NCBI GenBank assembly: GCA_946811695.1
Contig: OX328132.1
Location: 53,201,359-53,265,358 of the forward strand
Length of the DNA: 64,000 nt
Reading direction: 5' to 3'
From: Gonocerus acuteangulatus
Taxonomy: Eukaryota; Arthropoda; Insecta; Hemiptera; Coreidae
Made by a program: the position numbers and the translations under genes. Every line of letters begins with the position of its first letter. Position 1 is the first letter of the stretch. Below, piece by piece: positions 23,801-35,070 of the stretch. The notes beneath the pieces were generated by a model that saw nothing but the letters and a program-made list of their open reading frames with translations, had not been told where the DNA came from and ran no database searches.

Positions 23801-24841
23801 CATGAGTTCCCCCCACTGTTCCGATTCATACCCTTTTTTATACGTAATTATTAATTTTTTAGTATGTGGTACTTTTAGAAAAATAGAAGTGAGTGCAATG
23901 GCACATTGCATTCCTTGCAGAATATTTCTAAGGCATTCTCAGAAACAAAGGGATGGAAGAATCAAAGGAACTATGGAGAAGGGCAACATAAAGCTAACAC
24001 CTAAATGAATCCTAGTGTTGAAACAGGGAACGATTAGTTCCTCTAAAATCCCCTATATAGAACCAGGAATAGAACTTGTCCACAAGTCATCTGCTTCCAA
24101 CACTGTAACTCGTAATACATCAAGGACTGCTGGACAAGTCAATAGCACCAGGGGAACCTCTCACACAAGCTTGAGGAGAAGTCATCCACACCCAGGGCAC
24201 AGCCTCCTTCAACTTGTACAGCAGTCAACAACACTCCAAGGGTCAAAAGGATTCCCACCTTATCAGTATCGCCAAAACCTTTGACAATCCCCAAATGTCA
24301 TGAATGATCTTAAGAAAACTGCTGTATGGAACTTTCATTTCTGATGCAACATTGGATGCCTTTAATCGCCAATAGTCAGGCTGTATGAACCTAATCATTG
24401 GAAAGACTGGAAAAGCAGATGTTCTTGGCATGCAGAAAGATTGTTTGGGGAGAAAGCATAAGTGTAAATGTCTATATAATTTCCAGTTTATCATTAAAGT
24501 TAAGGATAAAATTAGAGATATTTTCAGAAGGGTTTAGCTTGAAAAAAAGAAAAGGAAACTTAAATACACTCTTATTTTTATGAGTATAAAATAATAATAC
24601 CTTTACATCATCACCCTTTAAAATTACTTAATAAAACTTCTACATTTTCACTATGAATCCCATATTAGCACTTTTAATGAGATTAGAGCTACAATAATAT
24701 GGGTATAATATACTTTAGTCAATATTACTAAAATTTCTTATATTGATTAAAATAATGAAACTTAGTATGATTTTCTCATAAATAACTAATTACAGCTAAT
24801 TAACCCAACATGCATATTAAAAAAAAATGATAAGATCCTAC

Positions 24842-24954
24842 CTCCTGTTTCTTCACTAATCTGTAGAGTTTTAGTCAGGCATGAAGGTTTAATTCTAAGT
24901 AATTCTCCAAGATCTACGACTCTGTTAGGATCGTCGCCTGGAGAGCAGTATAGC
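24842..24954 (-). CDS. Second coding exon of the minus-strand gene, 113 bases
   Basis: The acceptor CTTTACAG precedes 24954 and the donor GTAGGATC follows 24842. It takes TG from either first exon to make Trp, then LYCSPGDDPNRVVDLGELLR and IKPSCLTKTLQISEETG, leaving one G. W-LYCSP after an acidic stretch recalls the WLY-S-SP site in SLAIN-motif proteins, the main ground for the SLAIN/Sentin suggestion; this is weak and from memory. Confidence 0.78.
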
Positions 24955-25069
24955 CTGTAAAGTAAAATACTTATAGTTTGAAAAGAAATTCAAATCATAA
25001 TACCAAAACAGATTTAATCCAGAAACCAATTAAAAATATAAACTATAAAATACAGGTTTTATTAATTGG

Positions 25070-25400
25070 TACAGTCTGAGTATGTGTGTAATAGACCCGT
25101 ATTGTCTTTAAGGAGACCCCGCTCGAGTAAAAGTTAGCTTCAGCTCATGATAATACAAGAAAAACACACATTAGGACATTTTTCTGCAATCTAACAGATA
25201 GCTAAGTAACTAGAATAGTTTCACAGAGTGATACAAGAGATATATGCGCCTGCTGGCAGCAGAGAATAGAGAAAAAATAAGAAAAGGAATATATTAGGAG
25301 CGTAGTACTATGGGCACACTTTCAGCCGCTGGAATATATTCGTGTATAGAATCAGGAGCAAGTTTATAGGGAACCAATACATTCTAAGGGTCAAGGGAAG
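25070..25400 (+). repeat. Dispersed repeat, copy 1 (related to 28246-28585)
   Basis: GGTACAGTCTGAGTATG, GATAGCTAAGTAACTAGA, GTGATACAAGAGAT and GGAATATATTCGTGTATAG recur in the same order in the block at 28246-28585. No coding content. Confidence 0.6.
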
Positions 25401-25997
25401 TATGTAGAATCCTTCAAAAATAGATTAAAAGTACATTTTCTCAGCAAGTACTGAGGCAGGATTTCATGAAATTAGTATATTATTTAAATAAAAAATGTTA
25501 TGCATGGTATTTTAATAAAGTGTGTTTAATTTATTTTATTAAATGATTTAATAGTGTTTTTTATTTATTTATTTTTTTTAGAATTTCTTTCTTCGGCTCA
25601 ATACAAGTAAACAATAAATTCAATAATTTTTGTAATAGAAATTCAAAAAAATTGACATTAAAATAAAGTAATTTTTGATAAAACTGAAATTTATTATTTT
25701 TAAAAAAACGTATTTTTCAGGAGAGTCAATTTTCTGAAAAGAACCTTGAATTTAGTTCTCAGAATAAAAATACCCAATTAAAATTGTCCAAATAGGCACA
25801 TCAGAAAAAGTAAGAGAGCAAATATTCAAGTTGCATGAAAATTTTCCACTAAGCCTAGATAATCGAAGATTGCACAAACCTTTTCCTCGCAGTAATACAC
25901 ACCCACTTCAATCTCTTAAACAGCCTTGTCTTCACTGACAGACGAGGGAGGCTATTAGCCTTTAAACGCTCTGATTCTCATTCTACATTCCCTGTTA

Positions 25998-26542
25998 TCA
26001 GGCTGTACCGTATGAAATGTCAGTTTTGGACTTCCCGATTTCCTTCAAATGTCTTGAAACTGTTGTGGCTCCTACTCCGAGTTCTTTGGCATATTCCCTA
26101 GCACTTTTTCAGGGACAAGCTTCAACCCTTTCTTTCAGGTGGTCATTGTCAAGCTTGGTTTCTGGCCTTCCTCGCTCCTCGTTGCCAAGGTCAAAATTTC
26201 CACTTCGAAACCTGGAAAACCACCGGTAAACAGTTCGTTCATTCACTGTTCCCTCCCCGAATGCCGTGTTAATGTTCATACACGCCTCAGCAGTGCTATG
26301 ACCGAGCTTAAATTCATAACGAAAAATAATACGGATTTCCGTTGAAGTCATTATTTAAGTTTTATTTTTTTCTCAGAGGATCGTTCTCACAACACAGTAC
26401 GCAAGTTACTGATTAAATAATAGGAATAAAAGAGCTTTAATTCTATATGAATAACAATGATGTTTGTAAATAATGAAATAAAAAAGGAAAAGGATTAAAT
26501 CGCAAAGTAAACAAAACTGACATTTCATACGGTACAGCCTGA
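25998..26542 (-). mobile_element. Internally deleted mariner with intact TIRs
   Basis: The ends are inverted and near-perfect (TCAGGCTGTACCGTATGAAA ... TTTCATACGGTACAGCCTGA), with TA at 25996-25997 and 26543-26544. The interior (26351-26109, minus) encodes MTSTEIRIIFRYEFKLGHST then AFGEGTVNERTVYRWFSRFR and GNFDLGNEERGRPET, the N-terminal HTH domain of a mariner transposase. The catalytic part is deleted. Good TIRs make it a potential trans-mobilised MITE. Confidence 0.88.
26109..26351 (-). pseudogene. mariner transposase N-terminal HTH fragment
   Basis: About 80 residues: the first HTH (RYEFKLGHSTAEACMNIN), then the linker VNERTVYRWFSRFRSGNFDL and the GRPET region. The reading frame closes after LKERVEACP, where the deletion joins the element's 5' region. 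No catalytic Asp remains. Confidence 0.8.
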
Positions 26543-26989
26543 TAATACATTCTTTTTAACTAAATTATTTAGTTTCTCTCTATCGTCATAAATTTAAAAT
26601 TTACGCAGGTTTTTATTAATAGAAATTATTATTATTACTTTAGTAGTAAAAAAAAGTTTAATTTAACCTTAAATTATTGATTACTTTAAAAAGTTATTAT
26701 TCCTTGATATTTTTCTAGATTTTTGTAGTAATTTATTAGTCAAATATACCAGGACCATGGAAGAGAAAGGGCAAATCTGAAAAATCGACCTTTTTTTTTC
26801 TGAATCAGAAAGATGTATGTTACACGACACTTTACCTTGTCTCTCTGCTTCGTATTTATTTCTCTGACAGTTTCAAGTTAAAGTGAATAGCACCACCATC
26901 TATGAAAAATATGATGCCCGATTTTCCTAGAGGAGCAAGGGGTGAATACCATCCTCATTCTAAAAAGAAATGTGAAATTTTTGTGTCAG

Positions 26990-27420
26990 CACTTCCGGAT
27001 TGCGTTAACCTCATAATCGGGTTTCCTCCCTATAGAGGGAGGGAGGAACCGCACTAAAATAAAACAATGAATTTGAATTGCATACTTTTTCAATCAGGTT
27101 TATGAATCATCATTCCATAGAGTAAAAATTCACTGTCAGAACTTCAATTTCCCAACATCCGGATTTCAGGCTTTGCCCTTTCTCTTCCAAGGTCCAGTAG
27201 GATTGATAAGGACAAGTAGTTGACTGGGGGATTAACCCTTAGAATGCTAGCCAATCTGAGAGGGACCGACCGCCGGGTGCTACGAGCTGTGAGAGCCGAT
27301 CCTACCCCCAGTGCTAGCCTATTTTCCACCCTCCGCATGCGACTTTGGTTTGGAACAAGACTATACTCAGACAGAGCTCCCGCCTTGGGTCGCTCTTATT
27401 ACGTAGATATATAACAGGGG
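26990..27420. repeat. Dispersed repeat fragments with a TTAACCCTT end
   Basis: 27009-27058 (GGGAGGGAGGAACCGCACTA) matches 21952-21976 (GGTAGGGAGGAACCGCGCTA). TTAACCCTTAGAATGC at 27233 is a further piggyBac-like end. The region is GC-richer than its surroundings; open frames on both strands look accidental. Confidence 0.4.
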
Positions 27421-28245
27421 ACATGCAAAATTGCTTGTTTTGTTGTAATTTAAGATGCTAATTTCATTAATTGTGTGTACTTTAGTGTGACCTTTTCAAT
27501 TATTATAACAAGTTTTTTTATTATTCTTATCCTGCAAGTTGCGAAGAAAATTAATAAATAAACAGTTTCTAAAATAATATTTCAAGAGTTACCGAAGTAT
27601 TTTAGTTTTAAATTTAGCACCATTAGCCCTGTTAGTATGAATGCACCCTTTTATCAAAATATTCATGAAAACACTTTCTCTTCTCTTCATTTTACCCATT
27701 TTATGATTTATTTCATTGTTATGATACTTCAATTTATTTAGTAATTTTTTAAAAAAAATATTGATTGATCTTTATTGATAATTTACAATCTGTACAGTTA
27801 TGTACAATAAGTAATTATTTAGTGAATAACTGGGTCTTTTTTTTATCCTAAAAACTAATCATTTTATTTTTATATGCAACTCATAAAACTGTTTATGTCC
27901 AATAATTACTTCCTGGAGAAAAAAACAACAACACTTTTTTTAAATTAGTGTTTTGTATTTATTTTAAAACAAATTTATTTATAATAGGTAGTATATTAGT
28001 AAATAGTAATATAATAATAAAGTAATGAATTAGAAATAAATAGTAGGTATATAGCAAAAATATTAATAATAAACTTATAAATATAAAAATAAATAATAAA
28101 CCAAAACTAGTACTGAGAAATATTTGTTAGGGTCATATTTCCCCACCCCTAATTTAGCCTAAAGGTGGGAAAAGGTTTGGCAAATTTTAGTAAAGTGTCT
28201 GCAAACAATAGAAATAACAACCCAACCCCTGCAGGTAGCCGCCTT
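27421..28245. other. AT-rich intron, no recognised feature
   Basis: Very A/T-rich with TAATA/AATAA runs; nothing to annotate. Confidence 0.6.
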
Positions 28246-28585
28246 GGTACAGTCTGAATAGGTGATAATGGACCCTTCAGGTGGTCTAGGACACTCCGCT
28301 CGAGGTAAAATTAGCTTCCACTCACAATAAAACCGGGAAAAACACACGTAAAGACATTCTTCTGCTATCTAACGGATAGCTAAGTAACTAGACTAGTTGT
28401 ACAGCGTGATACAAGAGATCTCTGGGCTTTCTGGAAGCAGAGATTATAGAAAGAATATGAAAACGAATATATTCGTGTGTCACACTCTGAGGAATGTCCC
28501 GGCTGCACGAATATATTCGTGCTTCGCACTCAGAGCATTTTTTTTAGAGAACGAATATATTCGTGCATAGCACGGAAAGGGTTAA
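28246..28585 (+). repeat. piggyBac-like repeat with three 12-16 bp palindromes, copy 2
   Basis: It aligns with 25070-25400. ACGAATATATTCGTG-type palindromes occur at about 28464, 28506 and 28550, some 43 bases apart. The block ends CGGAAAGGGTTAA (28574-28586), inverted TTAACCCTTTCCG, as in piggyBac-like termini. Regular subterminal palindromes could be transposase sites. Confidence 0.6.
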
Positions 28586-29017
28586 GTTGGGATTTGAGGA
28601 CATTGTTCTCAGAGTTTTTCGTAGAACAAGTGGCAATAGCTATATTCCTACATATATAATTTGTGATAAAAGATTAAGATTGCATTCAATTTTTTTAATT
28701 GGAAAAAAAAGGGAAAACGGATGTTTTTAACACATAATTCATTTCTTCACACTTACGTAAACTAATATTGGCATATTATATTTTTTTCAGAGGACCAATG
28801 AGATTTAATGTTTCAAATTAAATAAAAGAGGAAAAAACCTGATATATATTAGTATTTAAGCTTATTCTTATTTTTTTATTTTTTTTTTTAATTATAGGTG
28901 CACCAACTGCAAACATCATTAGCACCATTTAAGCTTATTATGACAACTTTCACTCCTATCCTCCTCCTTTTACTACTCATGGGACTTGTCTTAAGACCAT
29001 ATAAATATTATTAATAT

Positions 29018-30092
29018 GGTCATTGCGAAGTTTAGGGGCCTCCTCACTGATTTTTTTTCGCTGGTTGTTCTATTAGGTATTTTGATACACTTAACACAAA
29101 TCCATTAAAAAAAAAAGAGTTGCTCTCAACTAGGGAAAAAGTTACTACTAGTTGTACTGTAGACAACTATATTTGTAAACATGTGCATGCACGGGTATGT
29201 AAAAGTCCGTAATAAAGAAGTCTAATTTAAATTTACCATCTATTATTTAAATTTACCATCAGTTATTTATTTAAAAACATTTTTTTAAATAATGAAACAT
29301 TCTCCAAATTTTTTGTTTCACTATTGAAAAGTATTATATGAAAGAAATCCCTTAATAATTAGCAAATGCCTTTATAATTAGTGCGCTCTGATAATTCCGA
29401 AAAAGTCAGAGAAGTTTGGTTAATTATGATAATAATGAATTTGCACGAATTTATAGCAATTATTCACAAGAGAGAATAATTATTAAATTTTTTAGTCAAA
29501 AATAAGCATCTAACCAATTTCATTGATTGTGGAAAATGTGGCGAGAAATTAGAGTTAAATAGAAATAATCTTTCATTTCCCTAATATAATAATATTTTTG
29601 TTTCAAGCATTTATATTTTGTATTATGGGCATATGTGCTATGCGTTTCCACTCGCTCAAGAAGGTATCGAAACTCTAGTCAATCAAACTCACTAAAATTA
29701 ATTGAATTCTATGCATTTCAGCGAGTAGAATTGACTAGAGTTTTGATACCTTCTTGAGTGAGTGGAAACGCATAGCACATATGCCCCTAATGAGACAGGG
29801 TACGACGGGTGAGGAGGCCCTTAAAATTTACAATTATTTTTCAATAAATCATTTATCAAGATTTCAAATGAGAGTTCTTTCTTTCCCAATTTTGCATTGC
29901 TGTCCACGCTCATGTTTACAAATATCGTTGTTTACACTAGGTATGCTAACCTGAATAATAGTGAACTTTAGTGCTTAATAACTTTTTTCCTTATTCCTAC
30001 TTTTTTAATAATGGATTCATGTTTACCAAAATACATAATCGAATAACCAGTAAAATAAATCGGTGAGGGGGCCCCTAAACTTCACAATTACC
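29018..30092. mobile_element. Merlin-like (ISXO2-type) foldback element with 8-bp TSD, copy D
   Basis: The ends GGTCATTGCGAAGTTTAGGG and CCCCTAAACTTCACAATTACC are inverted. Perfect 8-bp duplications ATTAATAT lie at 29010-29017 and 30093-30100. The centre (about 29626-29789) is a long palindrome containing GGAAACGCATAGCACATATG. At about 29437-29590 a broken frame reads MNLHEFIAIIHKRE, a stop, LLNFLVKNKHL and CGKCGEKLEL, the zinc-ribbon N-terminus of an IS1016/ISXO2-type (Merlin) transposase. GG ends and 8-bp TSDs fit Merlin. Confidence 0.7.
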
Positions 30093-30125
30093 ATTAATAT
30101 CACTATTATATTAGTATTTAAACTA

Positions 30126-30694
30126 GGTAAAACTGAAGGAGAGTGTCCTCAGCACCGATTTTCTTCAAAGTTTGCACTATAACGTATTTTGATGCACTAA
30201 ACACGAATCCGTTGAAAAAAAAAGTTGCTCGCAACTAGGAAAGAAGTTATTTAAAAAAAAAGTTCACTGTTATGAAGGTTAGGGAAGACTGCCTTGGACG
30301 ACTTTTAGGCATAGAATTCTTTTCATTTCTGCGAGTTGGATTGACTAGGGGTTTTGATGTTTTCTTGAGCGAGCCGAGCGTAGCGGAGCAAGCGGAAACG
30401 CATAGCACGTATGCCCAAAAGCGACAGTTTACGACCAAGTCAGCTACCACAGGTGAGTCTAAATTTCAATTACACTTCGTCATTAAGGACTATTGCGCAG
30501 GCGCGTGTTTACATATAAGCTGTTTACCCAGTCTTTTATAACCTCCATAACAGTGAACTTTAGTGCTTAATAACTTCTTTCCTAGTTGCGAGCAACTTTT
30601 TTTTTCAACGGATTCGTGTTTAGTGCATCAAAATACGTTATAGTGCAAATTTTGAAGAAAATCGGTGCTGAGGACACTCTCCTTCAGTATTACC
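30126..30694. mobile_element. Merlin-like MITE with 8-bp TSD, copy A
   Basis: Long TIRs of about 125 bases start GGTAAAACTGAAGGAGAGTG and end ACTCTCCTTCAGTATTACC. Perfect 8-bp duplications TTAAACTA lie at 30118-30125 and 30695-30702. The interior has the family core GAGTTGGATTGACTAG ... GGAAACGCATAGCACGTATG. The 89-residue frame starting MKVREDCLGR recurs in sister copies only because they share this interior; it is not a gene. Confidence 0.75.
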
Positions 30695-30717
30695 TTAAAC
30701 TATTTAAGATAAAGATA

Positions 30718-31221
30718 CAGTGAGTGTCAAAATTATACACAAAGTGAGGGAACTCATTTTTTTTTTTTTAACTAAACATAGGTCACATTGTAATTAAAAC
30801 GGTCTCCCGTAATGACCCATTTTAATGACGCCTTTATTTTGTGTGTTACAATGGCCTAATCTGCACTCACTCTGCATATTTTATAGCAAATAATATAACT
30901 TACTTATTGATGATGTTTTTTCACTCGTGTACATTTTAAAATAATGTTCACCAATATGGTGGTTTTTAAAAAGTACTTTTTTTCATGAAATATATTTAGT
31001 GTATAAATACTTTTGACTCATAATTTTTTTGATATGTATTGATAATAATGTTGATTGTTAATATCAAAGATATTTGTTGTTGATATTATTGATAAATAGA
31101 ATGACTTATTAATGACAAATTCCCTCTCTTATACCATTTACATTATTTTTACCGATATAGTGTTTTTTTTTTTCAAAATAAACTTTTGACAAAGTATGAA
31201 TACTTTTGACATTCACTGTAT
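30718..31221. mobile_element. Tc1/mariner-type MITE
   Basis: ACAGTGAGTGTCAAAATTAT on the left is inverted by TACTTTTGACATTCACTGT on the right, each next to TA. No coding interior. A related end (ACAGTGCGTGTCAAAAGTAT) opens at 31839. Confidence 0.6.
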
Positions 31222-31468
31222 ATAATAATCAGAAATAACGATTACTCAACTAAATTACTAAATTTATAATATTAATAGTTAAACATAAATAATAGCAACC
31301 TATTAAAAAGACATTTTATAATTATAAAACCAACTGCAAGAGCCTATACATAAAACCTAGTTCTAGATTAAATAAGTTTTGAAAAAGAGGCAAATGATTA
31401 ACAGCTATAAATCAAATGAAGTTAGTAATATTAGAATAGAAACAAGGGAAAAATAAAATAATATTTAC

Positions 31469-31575
31469 CATGTTTGGTCATTATCTGGCAGGTCAAAAAA
31501 TAAACTATAAGAAGATTCGTCCTCTGATAGGCTATCATCTGATGAAGAATCAGAGCCAGTAGCTTCTTCAGCCAT
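31469..31575 (-). CDS. First coding exon B of the minus-strand gene
   Basis: The ATG at 31575-31573 begins MAEEATGSDSSSDDSLSEDE, then SSYSLFFDLPDNDQT plus TG, with the donor GTAAATATT after 31469. The 107 bases leave two bases (TG) that need the G of exon 24842-24954 to make Trp. The N-terminus is strongly acidic and Ser-rich. It shares ESSY-L-FDLPDNDQTW with the exon at 49112-49200, 17.6 kb upstream, so the two are alternative first exons or relics of a duplicated start. Confidence 0.78.
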
Positions 31576-31837
31576 TTCAAACAATTATTTTAAAAATAAA
31601 AGTACAAAAACATCGAAAAACTGTTTTCTTAAAAACAAGTGAAAATCATATTCCCACTTCGCAACGAGCTACGAGACATTACAAAGAGATAGATAGCTCC
31701 CTAAATATCCACAGTTTGTATTTTTTTTTGGCGTTTCGATCAATTAATGACGAAAAATATTTATCAATAATTTAATAAGAAAAATTATTAAAACTGCCAG
31801 TACATTGTTTTTTTTTCTGAAAAGATCATTTTATATG

Positions 31838-32330
31838 TACAGTGCGTGTCAAAAGTATTGATACACTGACTTTATTTTGAAAAAAGAATTTTTTAGGACG
31901 ACCATATCAGTAGAAATAATGTAAATGATACAGAAGTGACAATTATTCATCAATACGGTTTTCTATTTTTTAACAATATCAAAAAATAAATCGTTAAATC
32001 TTAACAATCAACATTATAAATCCATATATCCTAAAATGGCGAATCAAAAGTATTGAAACACTAAATTTAATTCAAGAAAAAAGTATATTTTAAGGACCAC
32101 TATATCGGTAAAATAAAGTAAATTGTACACAAGTGGAAAAAACAACAAAACAATAAGTTATTTTTTTTATAAACAGTATAAAAAAAATTAGATATTAATA
32201 ATCCTCATAGCATCAGTTAATATCTTAAAAGTCCACGAAAAAGTTAGTTTCTCCGTAACTATCAACTATTTTTTTGAACATAAGTGTGGCTCCTATTTAC
32301 AATGCTACAGTTTTCCCCATTGATTTTTTT
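31838..32330. repeat. Tc1/mariner-type repeat fragment
   Basis: ACAGTGCGTGTCAAAAGTAT (31839) opens it, and AATCAAAAGTATTGAAACAC recurs at 32042, as if two decayed copies sit in tandem. The right end is not resolved. Confidence 0.4.
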
Positions 32331-33099
32331 TTCTTCTAATGTTGCCGATAGATTAAATTTTTGTTAAAAAAGGCAGTTCGATCTTTCTGGAAGCTACCTG
32401 AGATTAAAATGTTACGAATGGGTAAAAGCTGAAAAAAGATAACATAATGAAGGAGATAGGAAAGGACTTATACTTTTAAGAAAGCCAAGGACTTAAGCAT
32501 TTGGCTGCATATAATGTGCGGGCCTTTCTAAACATCCATACAACGTATGCACATCTTTCAACAAGAACATCATTGTATATGGTTACCCACCACACTGGGC
32601 TTGGTCATCGTGACCTCTAGGCATTCCAGTGGCCAAAGTCGATTACCCTACACATTAAACCAACAAGAAAATAATTTGCAGGGGGAGGGGAGACGCTGGG
32701 AGCACAGGGGGATTTGGGGGGACCAGAAAATTTCAAATATTTTAGTGTAAAATGTCGAGTTTTAGGTACTCTGGACACCTAGTAAACAGGGGTTAACGTT
32801 GAAGACATTTAACGTTTTTATAGGATTTTTTACACGAATTTTCTCTCCAAAACAAAATTTCAGGGGGCTGTAGCCCGCCTTATATACGCCTATAAGCAAC
32901 GGTATTAAATAAATTCACACAATGGAGCCTTTGTATGGCTTAACAACGTAATGTCAGAGTCTTTGTAAAATCATACGTTTCTCTTAAGTTCACCAAAATC
33001 TAACTACCGGAAAACGGTTTCACAAGCACGAAAAAAATTGTTGCGCTTACGGATTTTTGTTTGAAGGCTTCCAGGTACACTTTTTATAAATTCTGTAGG

Positions 33100-33360
33100 C
33101 AGGGCCGCCACATCTCAGAGCCGGGCCCGGGACCAGATCACGGGCTCCCACTTCTCAGAGCCAGAATGAAAATGCAAGTACTTTGCTATAGGACTTTGGG
33201 TATTTTAAAATTATTTTCATCTTCAGTTTTGAGCAAAATGAGAATAAAAGCCGACAATCGGTGCTGCAAAGGTCACTTTCGGTACTTTTTTCCAATTAGT
33301 GAGGATCGGCCCGGGCCCGGGACAACTGTACCCGGTTGTCTCCCCCATGTGGCTGCCCTG
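33100..33360. mobile_element. hAT-type MITE with perfect 8-bp TSD
   Basis: CAGGGCCGCCACAT at the left is inverted by ATGTGGCTGCCCTG at the right, with GC-rich subterminal GGGCCCGGGAC on both sides. TCTGTAGG duplications flank it exactly (33092-33099 and 33361-33368). CAGGG-type ends and 8-bp TSDs are typical of hAT elements. The insertion sits in a dispersed repeat also seen at about 16300. The overlapping 103-residue frame is not a gene. Confidence 0.82.
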
Positions 33361-33559
33361 TCTGTAGGGTAGGGGAAAAAATGAAAACATTTTTAAGGCT
33401 ATACGGCGCTAATAGCCAAATATTTGATGCGCCGTTAAAAACAAAAAATAAAACAAATTTTTAAGGCTAAATCTGTAACCGTTTTTTGAGAAAAGTGGAT
33501 AGTTACTCCAACTTATTTTAGTATCGGTATTCAGAAACGATTGATTGACGTAAACTTTT

Positions 33560-34310
33560 CTGGTGTTTGAAACAGAGCTTTCTGATCGGAATTCGTAGAC
33601 GCCGCGTGAGAAGTACTCAAAGTAAAGGTCAGTTTCGACCTTTAGAACGGGGGTTTTCTTTATTCACCTAATTTTTACATTTCTGTTAATTACATATGAC
33701 AATAAAATGCATATTCTTGTAAAACAAGGTATGAAAATATTGTTCGAAACAGAGCTTCCAGAGCGAAATTCATCGATCCCGTGTGAGTATGTTCCACTAC
33801 CGTACTGTAAAGCTGTTGTTTTCGCTGTTTTGAACCTCTTTTTTTTTTTTTTAGCATAAATATGCTTTAGCGGTGACTAAAAAAAAAAAAAGTTACAAAA
33901 AAGTGTTCGCTGGCATTCGGGAATGCGCAGTGGCCATGGGCAAAAATGAAGACTGTATGTGTCACAAAAGTGTCCGCTGGCGTTCGCGCACAGGCCATGT
34001 ACGAAAAAGATGACTGTATGCTTTATAGTACATTACATAGGTTAATCGGGTGGACCTAGCGTTACAAAAAAGTGTCACAAGAAGGTGTCCGCTGGCGTTT
34101 TCCATGTACGAATAAGAAGACTATATGTTTTACAGCACTTTACATAGGTGTGTCGGGTGGATCTAGACGTTTCAAAAAGGTATCACAAAAAAGTGTCCGC
34201 TGGTGTTTCGCATGCGCAGTGGCCATGTACGAAAAATAAGACTTTATGTTATGGAGTACATTACATAGGTTTGTCGGGTGGACCTAAAGCATATTTATGT
34301 TCCTGAATTT
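33560..34310. repeat. Degenerate tandem repeats (minisatellite-like)
   Basis: From 33897 to 34290, units of about 100-130 bases repeat: GTGTCCGCTGGCGTTCGC, CCATGTACGAAAA, CATTACATAGGTT, GTCGGGTGGACCTA. About 3.5 units are visible. Upstream, GAAACAGAGCTTTCTGATCG (33569) and GAAACAGAGCTTCCAGAGCG (33747) form a second tandem pair about 180 bases apart. Confidence 0.65.
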
Positions 34311-34552
34311 GAGCGGCAGACTCTAAACGAAATAATTTGTCCCTATTTACCTCACTTTGGTTGATTTTGAATTTCACAGTCACTCATATGAGTATTCTAG
34401 TAAAACAATAAGAATAAGAACATATTTATAATTTTTTACGAAAGATCAAAACTTATAACTTTTTTTTACTGTTCATATCGTTTTTTTAATTCCATTTAAC
34501 AGTAAAGTGAGGATTTTAGTATAACAAGGTAAGAAAATATGAAACATATTTG

Positions 34553-35061
34553 GGTAAATCTGAAGGAGTGCTACGATTTTCTTCAAAGTTTGCACTATAA
34601 CGTATTTTGATGCACTAAACACGAATCCGTTGAAAAAAAAAATCCCGCTCTCAACTAGGAAAGAAGTTATTAAAAAAAAAAGTTCACTGTTATGAAGGTT
34701 AGGGAAGATTGCCTAGGAAGACTTTTGGACATAGAATTCTTTTCATTTCTGCGAGTTGGATTGACTAGGGGTTTTGATGTTTTCTTGAGCGAGCGGAAAC
34801 GCATAGCACGTATGCCCAAAAGCGACAGTTTACGACCAAGTCAGCTACCACAGGTTAGTCTGATTTTCAATTACACTTCGTGATTAAGGACTATTGCGCA
34901 TGCGCGTGTTTACCCCGTCTTTTATAACCGCCATAACAGTGAACTTTTTTTTTTAATAACTTCTTTCCTAGTTGAGAGCGGTTTTTTTTTTTCAACGGAT
35001 TCGTGTTTAGTGCAAACTTTGAAGAAAATCGTAGCTGAGGACGCTCTCCTTCAGTTTTACC
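34553..35061. mobile_element. Merlin-like MITE, copy B
   Basis: The ends GGTAAATCTGAAGGAGTGC and CTCTCCTTCAGTTTTACC are inverted. Perfect 9-bp duplications ACATATTTG lie at 34544-34552 and 35062-35070. The interior is closely similar to copies A and C, with the GAGCGAGCGGAAACGCATAG core. DNA to its left (34335-34552) is found again, inverted, inside copy C. Confidence 0.75.
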
Positions 35062-35070
35062 ACATATTTG

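Noticed and set aside
24015..24284. 89-residue Ser/Thr-rich frame as an extra exon
   Set aside because: It is on the strand opposite to the host gene, with no matching splice sites or domain.
27144..27414. Overlapping frames on both strands in a GC-richer block
   Set aside because: Both look accidental: the block is a repeat fragment with a TTAACCCTT end and has no splice context.
30272..30541. Frame starting MKVREDCLGRLLGIEFFSFL, repeated at 34692, 58413 and (minus) 59381
   Set aside because: It recurs only because Merlin-like MITE interiors are shared. The frame length and ending vary between copies and it has no domain, so I do not call a gene.
33061..33372. 103-residue frame rich in Gly-Pro
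   Set aside because: It overlaps a hAT MITE with exact TIRs and duplications; the composition comes from its GC-rich ends.
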